Origin: an uncultured Roseburia sp. | GTDB taxonomy: Bacteria; Bacillota; Clostridia; Lachnospirales; Lachnospiraceae | Assembly (NCBI GenBank): GCA_900542495.1 | Contig: UQNW01000011.1 | Location: forward strand, 45,652-109,651 | Direction of reading: 5' to 3' | DNA length: 64,000 nucleotides | Part shown: piece after piece, positions 58,268-64,000 of the stretch | How positions within the stretch are numbered: the first letter of the stretch is position 1 | How the letters are laid out: every line of letters starts with the position of its first letter | Program-made: the position numbers and the translations under genes | The notes under the pieces: generated by a model | Databases searched by the model: none | Told to the model about the DNA's origin: nothing | The model's input: only the letters and a program-made list of their open reading frames with translations

Positions 58268-59611
58268 TTATTTATAACAATGTTTTCTCACAAAATAATA
58301 ACAGATCACCTGCATCACAATGGTTGCAATCCATGATGCCGGATAAGAAATGAACAGAAAATACAGCGATCTGTGCTGTGGAAAAAATGCAAAAATCCAC
58401 AAAATACGCATTCCGACTGTTCCAATGATCGACAATACCATCGGCACTGCGGAATAGACCATACCGCGCAGCGCGCCCGGGAAAAGATCCATAATGCCAC
58501 AGAAAAAGTATGGCACTGTGGTTATGGATAAAATCTCCACGCCACATTGGATCACGTCCGCTTCCTCTGTATAAATCTGTAATATTTCCGCTCCGAAAAA
58601 GTAAGCACCACACCCTAAAACCAATGCCACACTCACCGATAAGATCATGCAGTCGATCAATACTCGATCCATTCTCTTATACTTTCCGACACCGAAATTC
58701 TGGCTTGTAAAACTCATACACGCCTGCGTTACGGAATTAATGGAAACATATAAAAATCCAAGAATATTGTTTGCTGCCGTGTATCCTGCCATCGCAGTTG
58801 AGCCAAAAGAATTAACTGACGATTGTAGTAAAGCATTTGAAAAATTAATGACCGTACTCTGTATTCCAGCCGGAATCCCCACCTGAAAAATCTGCTTCAG
58901 ATAATATCCTTTGATAGAAAGTTTCGAAAAAGAAAGCTTATAGCTTCCATCCGTTCTGCAAAGACAGGTCAGCACGAGCACGCACGATACCATTTGTGAA
59001 AACACCGTTGCAATTCCAACTCCGGCAACACCAAGTCCAAACACAATGACTAAAATCATATTCAGTCCGGCATTGATCACTCCTGCAATAATCAAAAAAT
59101 ATAACGGACGTTTTGTGTCGCCAACTGCACGGAGGATCGCTGCTCCATAATTGTACAGCATAAAAAACGGCATTCCCATAAAATAAATGCGCATATATAA
59201 AGCAGACAGGTCGATCACGTCTGCCGGCGTTCCCATTAACTCCAGTGCTCCTCTTGAAAAAAAGAGTCCGACAAACGCCATAAGGATTCCACTGATCAGT
59301 GCCAGTGTAATGGCGGTATGTACTGTCTCAGACATTTCTTCCTTCCGTCCCGCTGCAAAAAATCTCGCTGCAAGCACATTTGCTCCCAGTGAAATTCCGA
59401 TAAAAAGATTGGTAAAAACATTGATCAACGCTGTCGTGGAACCAACCGCTGCAAGTGCCTCACTTCCACTGAATCTTCCCACAACAATAATATCCACCGC
59501 ATTAAACATAAGCTGCAAAATGCCGGATAACATCAGCGGAAGCGCAAAGGAAATCAATTTATCCATAATTGTGCCATTGCACATATCAATTTCATATTTA
59601 CTGCTTTTCAA
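58268..59611 (-). CDS. MATE-family efflux transporter
   Basis: 447 residues, about twelve membrane helices. The start SKYEIDMCNGTIMDKLISFALPLMLSGILQLMFNAVDIIVVGRFSG is typical of clostridial MATE proteins. TTG at 59611 is the most likely start, with AAGGAG 9 bases upstream; ATG 59653 and 59584 are alternatives. Exports cationic drugs or metabolites against Na+ or H+; substrate unknown. Confidence 0.9.
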   Translation of the reverse strand: MKSSKYEIDMCNGTIMDKLISFALPLMLSGILQLMFNAVDIIVVGRFSGSEALAAVGSTTALINVFTNLFIGISLGANVLAARFFAAGRKEEMSETVHTAITLALISGILMAFVGLFFSRGALELMGTPADVIDLSALYMRIYFMGMPFFMLYNYGAAILRAVGDTKRPLYFLIIAGVINAGLNMILVIVFGLGVAGVGIATVFSQMVSCVLVLTCLCRTDGSYKLSFSKLSIKGYYLKQIFQVGIPAGIQSTVINFSNALLQSSVNSFGSTAMAGYTAANNILGFLYVSINSVTQACMSFTSQNFGVGKYKRMDRVLIDCMILSVSVALVLGCGAYFFGAEILQIYTEEADVIQCGVEILSITTVPYFFCGIMDLFPGALRGMVYSAVPMVLSIIGTVGMRILWIFAFFPQHRSLYFLFISYPASWIATIVMQVICYYFVRKHCYK

Positions 59612-59683
59612 AAAACCGCTCCTTCCGTTTTCATAACACTTTCGATCATTCACATCGCATTTTCCTGCGATGATCAGGCTCTT

Positions 59684-60655
59684 TCATCCTGAAATTTCTT
59701 CTATGATAATTTTCCTGTTCAAAATTCCTTTTTTCAATTGAAGAACATAAACATGATAATCCACGGTATCCCTCGCCGTCGTAAACGGTTCCTCACGCAG
59801 CACCTCCGCATGGATTCCTGCCTTTTCCAATTCCACCTTCCTTACGTGTGCTTTCTCTAAAAGCTTTCTGATCTTTTCGTCTTCTTTTGTTCCAAACGAG
59901 CGGTTTTTATAGCCTGCTGTCGCCTTTTTTAACCGCTCGGTAATCAGGTCTGCCACTTTCGCATGTGCATTGCGATGTAATAATACGGCAATCCGCTTTG
60001 CAATCAGCGGATACGGATATTTTTCATAAAGGCGTAACCATTTGCTCAGTTTTTTATCTCCCGCCTGTTCCACGATCTCTGTCATCAAGGAAAACGCGCC
60101 TTCCGATGGCATCCACGGATTATCCCTCGGTACAATGTACTGTTTTGATACTGCCGGGTAACACGTATAATTTAACGGTGGAAAATAAGCTAACTCCACA
60201 AGCTTTCGTTCCTCGTCATTACAGACTTCTTCCCCCAGATACTCGTATTTATCCCACAACACCGCGATCCGAAATTCCAGCTGCCTTAAATTTTCATAAC
60301 CTTTTCTCCAAAAATGCGCAATATCACCATAATTGTACAAGTTTGTTTCCAATTCCAGTGTTTTAAAAAGGATTGTTACAACACAATCCTCCTCTTCCTG
60401 GCGCACCACAAGCGCATAATCATCCCCATCGCGATAAAAAGAGGCTTCAATAGCCCCTTCATAATCTTTGTGATATGTACCTGTCATCGTTGCTTCCTTA
60501 AAAACAAGAAAGCTTTCTATCGTATCATTCATCTGATAGACCAGACGAATATCCTCTTTTTTTCTTTGACCGGCTTCCGCTGCTGTCTGCTCTGGAAGCA
60601 GCAGTTCAAATTCATTCTGGCTTAACAGCCGCTTTAACATCTCAAATGTATCCAA
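59684..60655 (-). CDS. Conserved Lachnospiraceae protein, possibly DUF3878
   Basis: 323 residues, soluble and charged. I recall a clostridial family (DUF3878) of this length and pattern (LVYQMNDTIESFLVFKE, the C-terminal HVYVLQLKKGILNRKIIIEEI), but I am not certain. No catalytic motif recognised. TTG at 60655 has GGAG 8 bases upstream. Confidence 0.6.
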   Translation of the reverse strand: MDTFEMLKRLLSQNEFELLLPEQTAAEAGQRKKEDIRLVYQMNDTIESFLVFKEATMTGTYHKDYEGAIEASFYRDGDDYALVVRQEEEDCVVTILFKTLELETNLYNYGDIAHFWRKGYENLRQLEFRIAVLWDKYEYLGEEVCNDEERKLVELAYFPPLNYTCYPAVSKQYIVPRDNPWMPSEGAFSLMTEIVEQAGDKKLSKWLRLYEKYPYPLIAKRIAVLLHRNAHAKVADLITERLKKATAGYKNRSFGTKEDEKIRKLLEKAHVRKVELEKAGIHAEVLREEPFTTARDTVDYHVYVLQLKKGILNRKIIIEEISG

Positions 60656-60750
60656 TGAGAGACTCCTTTATCCTGTGACAATTCTTTTCTCCTATTATAT
60701 AGAAATCCCTTTCACTTGTCTAGCGTGTACCTGAGCCGCAAAGTGCCAAG

Positions 60751-61989
60751 CTACTGTCGGAACAGTAAGGATGCATCATAGGAATCATTCGGAATCTTGA
60801 TTACAAATTCTTTTGTACATCCCGCTATCTGATGTATTTTTTTCTCATCTAACTGCTGTATCAGTTCCATTTGAAATCCATGCATTTCAACAATTTTTTT
60901 TGCAATAGAAAGTCCTAATCCGCTTCCGCTTCCGCTTTTTCTTGACATATCCCCTTTTGCAAATGGTTCAAATAAATGTTCTGCCAGCTCACCCGGAATC
61001 CGTTTTCCGCCGTCCGCCACAAGAATATAAATGTATCCATTTTCCCGGTACATGCTAATCTTAATCTTCGTACCCGCCTCATTATGTTTCAATGCATTGT
61101 TCAGCAGATTCGTAATAACCCTTGAAAACTGAATCGGATCCACCTGTATATAAACCGGTTCTTCCGGAATCTCAATTTCAAATTCCATGCCGGCTTCTTC
61201 AATATCCGAATAAATCAAAGCAGCATTCTCACGCAGCAGCTCACTTAAATCTGTCCTTTTGAGATCCAATGTAAATCCTTCACTGTCTAATTTCACATAC
61301 TCAAATAACAAATGGATCAGATCATTCATTCTTGCCGACTTATTCTGGATTGCCTGTAAATATTCCAATTGTTTTTCCGGTTCTTTTACCATTCCATCCG
61401 CTAATGCCTTCGCATATCCATTTACCGTAGTCATCGGCGTCCTGAGGTCATGTGCAATATCTGAGAGCATAAGATTTCTTTTCCGGTCAAATTTTTTCTG
61501 TTCTTCTTCCCGCTCCTTCTGGATCTGGCGAAATTCTTCGATCGTTATTTTTGCAAAATAAAATGCCCCAAGCACATATGGAAGCAAAATGGCAAGCAAT
61601 ACAACGAATGCAACTAAAAATAGCAGCACCGCTTTCCATCTGTTTAACTCATAAATAGAAAAATTATTTTTACCTGCTGACACTGCAAACAGAAAACTCT
61701 TCTGCATATGTTCCAATGCCGCTTCTACCATCTCATGAAGCGGCGAAGGGAAGATTGCATTGAATGCCCCTAATAACAATATGATCAGAATTGCAAAAAG
61801 AAACAGTAAAATTCCTGATCCAAACATCAATGAATTTTTCTTAATATCCGGGAAAAAATAAAGCAGTATGTTTGGCAGCACAAATCTGTTGACCACAAAA
61901 GTCAACAGATACTCCACTGCACCTACTACCGCTAAAATTTCAATAAATTTTTTAATTAAAAACCACTGTAAATTGTTTTGTTCTCCCAT
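60751..61989 (-). CDS. Sensor histidine kinase
   Basis: 412 residues. Three hydrophobic segments at about 12-36, 52-78 and 118-146, with a short outside loop, suggest an intramembrane-sensing kinase. The H-box is SDIAHDLRTPMTTVNGYAKAL; the N-box VITNLLNNALKHNEAG and G-boxes GLGLSIAKKIVE follow. Its gene overlaps the regulator's stop (TAAATG). Signal unknown; the VanS-like layout and the DUF975 neighbour suggest envelope stress. Confidence 0.93.
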   Translation of the reverse strand: MGEQNNLQWFLIKKFIEILAVVGAVEYLLTFVVNRFVLPNILLYFFPDIKKNSLMFGSGILLFLFAILIILLLGAFNAIFPSPLHEMVEAALEHMQKSFLFAVSAGKNNFSIYELNRWKAVLLFLVAFVVLLAILLPYVLGAFYFAKITIEEFRQIQKEREEEQKKFDRKRNLMLSDIAHDLRTPMTTVNGYAKALADGMVKEPEKQLEYLQAIQNKSARMNDLIHLLFEYVKLDSEGFTLDLKRTDLSELLRENAALIYSDIEEAGMEFEIEIPEEPVYIQVDPIQFSRVITNLLNNALKHNEAGTKIKISMYRENGYIYILVADGGKRIPGELAEHLFEPFAKGDMSRKSGSGSGLGLSIAKKIVEMHGFQMELIQQLDEKKIHQIAGCTKEFVIKIPNDSYDASLLFRQ

Positions 61990-62673
61990 TTATTTCTCCA
62001 AACGATATCCCAGCCCCCGGATCGTCTGTATATAAGCCGCCGGATTTTCATCAAGTTTTGCGCGCAGCTTACTGATGCAGACCATAATATTATTGTCTGC
62101 CACAATATATGCTTCGCCCCATCCATGCTCATAAATCTGCTGCTTTGTAAAAACTTTTCCTGGATGCTGCATCAGAAGTTCCATAATGCGATACTCTACA
62201 GAGGTCAGCTGGATTTCTTCATCTCCCTTTTTCAAGGTACAGGAATCCTGATTCAATACCAGATCACGGACACAGAGATTTTCTTCCTGTACAACTTTGG
62301 TTCCTAATGAATAAAAACGCCTGATATTCGAATTTACCCTTGCCACAGCTTCTAACGGATTGAATGGCTTTGCAAGATAATCATCTGCTCCCAGATTCAA
62401 TCCGAGGATTTTCTCGGAATCTGCATCTTTTGCCGACAAAATAATGACCGGGATATTGCTCTCTTTACGGATCTGCTGCAACACATGATAGCCGTCTAAT
62501 TTGGGCATCATGATATCTAAAATACACAATGCCGGCTGCTCTGTCCGCAATAAATCCAGTGCACGCTGTCCGTCTTCCGCTTCTATGACAATATATTTTT
62601 CATTTTCCAGATAAAGCCGGAGAAGATTTCTTATCTCCGGCTCATCATCTGCAATCAAGATTTTATAATCCAT
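61990..62673 (-). CDS. OmpR/PhoB-family response regulator
   Basis: 227 residues. Receiver domain with Asp at residue 53 (LCILDIMMPKLDG), Asp-Asp at 9-10, and Lys in KPFNPLEAVARV; winged-helix DNA-binding domain at 130-225 (VEYRIMELLMQHPGKVFTKQQIYE and TIRGLGYRLEK). It lies 15 bases after a DUF975 gene and directly before its kinase. Confidence 0.95.
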   Translation of the reverse strand: MDYKILIADDEPEIRNLLRLYLENEKYIVIEAEDGQRALDLLRTEQPALCILDIMMPKLDGYHVLQQIRKESNIPVIILSAKDADSEKILGLNLGADDYLAKPFNPLEAVARVNSNIRRFYSLGTKVVQEENLCVRDLVLNQDSCTLKKGDEEIQLTSVEYRIMELLMQHPGKVFTKQQIYEHGWGEAYIVADNNIMVCISKLRAKLDENPAAYIQTIRGLGYRLEK

Positions 62674-62688
62674 CCCGTAGCAATTCTC

Positions 62689-63600
62689 CTAATTATCTGT
62701 TCTGTCTTCAAACGCCTGATTCTGATTTTCAAATACATTTGAATTTTCTACTGGCTGCTGGTTCATTGCTCCAGACTGCTCATAAACCGGCTGATTTGGA
62801 ATCTGCTGATACGGAACACCATAACGCAGTGCTTCATATAAAGCTGCATGTGTACCATCTTTGTATGGCTGCACATAAAAGATTCCGAGGATTCCCATTG
62901 TCATTCCAGATAAGATATCCCAGCCGATAAAGGATAAGTCCAAAACAAATGCTTTCCATTTCTGTCCCTGCATCATTCTCTTGCTTTCTGCAAAAGCTTC
63001 CTCTTTCGTCATCTGTGGATTATCTGCCAGTAAATATGGAATCATCTGATATTCATAAGATTTCACAATACCAGGAATGATAAATAATAGTGACCATAAA
63101 ACGGTATATAAATCACGGAAAAACATTGTTTTAGCAATATTTTTGTAATTGTTATCAAATGCATATCCGACATTTCCAACCAACGCTGTTTCGTTTAAGT
63201 TTCTAAGATAAAACCGCTTGCAGCCGATTTCCAATGGATTAAAAATGAATACGTCTAAAAGTATCGTAATCGTCATAATAATCAAAAATGCGATTGCAAA
63301 TATCACTACAAAAATGATGCCTGCAAACAACAGTGCTGTGTGATCCGTATCGTCATAGAGTCCATTCATTTCATATAAAAAATCATCTACATCGCCTTCT
63401 TCATAATAATCGTCATCGTAATCAGAAATGATGTCACTGCTGCGATCTCCTATACTGTTTGACACTGCGGAACTGGCACTTCCTGCTCCACTGCCGCCAC
63501 CGATAAAAAGCGCCAGCAGTAAACTGATCAATACACTTCTCCAATAGTTTCTTTTAAATGAGAACTTTGCTTTCTTCTTTAATTCTTCTCTTGTCCACAT
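62689..63600 (-). CDS. DUF975 membrane protein
   Basis: 303 residues, five or six membrane helices. MWTREELKKKAKFSFKRNYW and SYEYQMIPYLLADNPQMTKEEAF are the DUF975 hallmarks. An acidic stretch (DYDDDYYEEGDVDDF) and a C-terminal Gln/Asn-rich tail (QQIPNQPVYEQSG) are notable. AGGAGG precedes ATG 63600. It is probably the first gene of the DUF975-regulator-kinase operon and may be the sensor's partner. Confidence 0.88.
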   Translation of the reverse strand: MWTREELKKKAKFSFKRNYWRSVLISLLLALFIGGGSGAGSASSAVSNSIGDRSSDIISDYDDDYYEEGDVDDFLYEMNGLYDDTDHTALLFAGIIFVVIFAIAFLIIMTITILLDVFIFNPLEIGCKRFYLRNLNETALVGNVGYAFDNNYKNIAKTMFFRDLYTVLWSLLFIIPGIVKSYEYQMIPYLLADNPQMTKEEAFAESKRMMQGQKWKAFVLDLSFIGWDILSGMTMGILGIFYVQPYKDGTHAALYEALRYGVPYQQIPNQPVYEQSGAMNQQPVENSNVFENQNQAFEDRTDN

Positions 63601-63889
63601 ATCTTTTTCCTCCTCACATCTGCCTTCGCGTTATTGAATATTTGTACACAATTGAAATCTTGTACAGCTTATTTTTGAAAGGCTTTTTATTTGATGATGT
63701 TATCTTATCAGTGAAATCTTACTTTCCAACTCGAATAACCTTAATATAATCTTAAATCTAAATCAATCTTCATTTCCAGATTACAACCTATCTGGATTTC
63801 ATCGTATCACATTTTCTGATGCCATGCACTAATTTTCCTATCTAATAATAATTACTTTAAAAACAAAAAAATTCTTTCTGAAATATAAA
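63601..63889. other. Intergenic region between tRNA and DUF975 gene
   Basis: 289 AT-rich bases; the whole gene-free gap to the tRNA is 338. It should hold the DUF975 operon promoter, but I see no clean pair of elements. Confidence 0.35.
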
Positions 63890-63932
63890 AACAGCCTTAA
63901 ACCTCCGATTTACAAAGATTTAAGACTGTTCG
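63890..63932 (-). terminator. Terminator of tRNA-Arg
   Basis: Arms AACAGCCTTAAA (63890-63901) and TTTAAGACTGTT (63919-63930), one G-U pair, 17-base loop; minus strand continues TTTATATTTC. Confidence 0.65.
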
Positions 63933-63938
63933 TCAATA

Positions 63939-64000
63939 CGTGCGCGAGAAGATTCGAACTCCCGACACCTTGGTCCGTAGCCAAGTGCTCTATCCAGCTG
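63939..64000 (-). tRNA. tRNA-Arg (anticodon ACG), 5' end beyond window
   Basis: Minus strand shows the D-arm remainder CAGCTGGATAGAGC, anticodon arm CTTGG-CTACGGA-CCAAG with anticodon ACG, variable loop of 5, TTCGAAT T-loop, and CGCGCAC-G acceptor end. CCA is not encoded. About 12-15 bases of its 5' end lie past position 64000. Confidence 0.95.

Noticed and set aside
1..64000. CRISPR arrays, insertion-sequence transposases, prophage genes
   Set aside because: No regularly spaced repeats, transposase motifs or phage structural genes seen anywhere in the window.

Overview
The window looks like a chromosome segment of a low-GC, anaerobic, butyrate-producer-type Lachnospiraceae bacterium (Roseburia / Agathobacter / Eubacterium rectale group is my best guess; this rests on gene content, not a search). 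Pointers are the monomeric-type [FeFe]-hydrogenase, LL-diaminopimelate aminotransferase (DapL), the Firmicutes-type GalT, a T-box on ileS, YerC and DUF1836 genes, strong AGGAGG-type ribosome binding sites and frequent TTG/GTG starts. Most genes lie on the minus strand.

Layout. 1-2750: the start of a glycogen phosphorylase (cut by the window edge), an AraC regulator, a PAP2 phosphatase and a divergent LspA. 2750-4587: a two-gene AAA-ATPase/Toprim module with its own promoter, flanked exactly by a 14-bp direct repeat; it reads as a recently inserted, probably anti-phage, cassette between hydA and lspA. 4593-8152: [FeFe]-hydrogenase plus an overlapping flavoprotein that fuses a NuoF-type Fe-S domain to a GltD-like oxidoreductase. 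8324-13256: a small P-loop kinase, dapL, then hisA (eukaryotic-type)-glnA-ANTAR regulator. 13535-16399: guaB and a CorC-like membrane protein. 16396-22920: seven tightly packed minus-strand genes forming a divergent Tad/Flp-like secretion or pilus locus. 23169-34844: degV, a nuclease-helicase fusion, a Crh-like HPr protein, small membrane proteins, an antitoxin whose toxin is a pseudogene, rlmD, pcrA, DUF1836 and yerC. 35135-40563: two aminotransferases (hisC and an aspartate-aminotransferase relative), galT and galK.

40779-48803 is an AT-rich accessory block: a decayed AAA-ATPase/nuclease gene, then a seven-gene operon (read right to left) encoding a DgkA-type kinase, a CDP-archaeol-synthase-like cytidylyltransferase, a phosphatidylserine-synthase-like CDP-alcohol transferase, a phosphatidylserine decarboxylase, a UbiA prenyltransferase, a rifampicin-phosphotransferase-like dikinase and a GNAT-like protein. 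The UbiA-CarS-Pss-Psd set mirrors the order of reactions in archaeal phospholipid synthesis, so it may make an unusual membrane lipid. 48940-54940: a full-length glycogen phosphorylase translationally coupled to ileS, both behind an isoleucine T-box. 54988-63600: DHH phosphoesterase, HAD phosphatase, M32 carboxypeptidase, MATE transporter, a DUF protein, and a DUF975 membrane protein with a two-component system. A tRNA-Arg(ACG) runs off the right end.

The observations I rate highest are the direct-repeat-flanked ATPase/Toprim cassette, the archaeal-like lipid operon, the stripped-down Tad-like locus, and a dispersed short repeat that carries the ribosome binding site of galK and ileS (and, in shortened form, degV).
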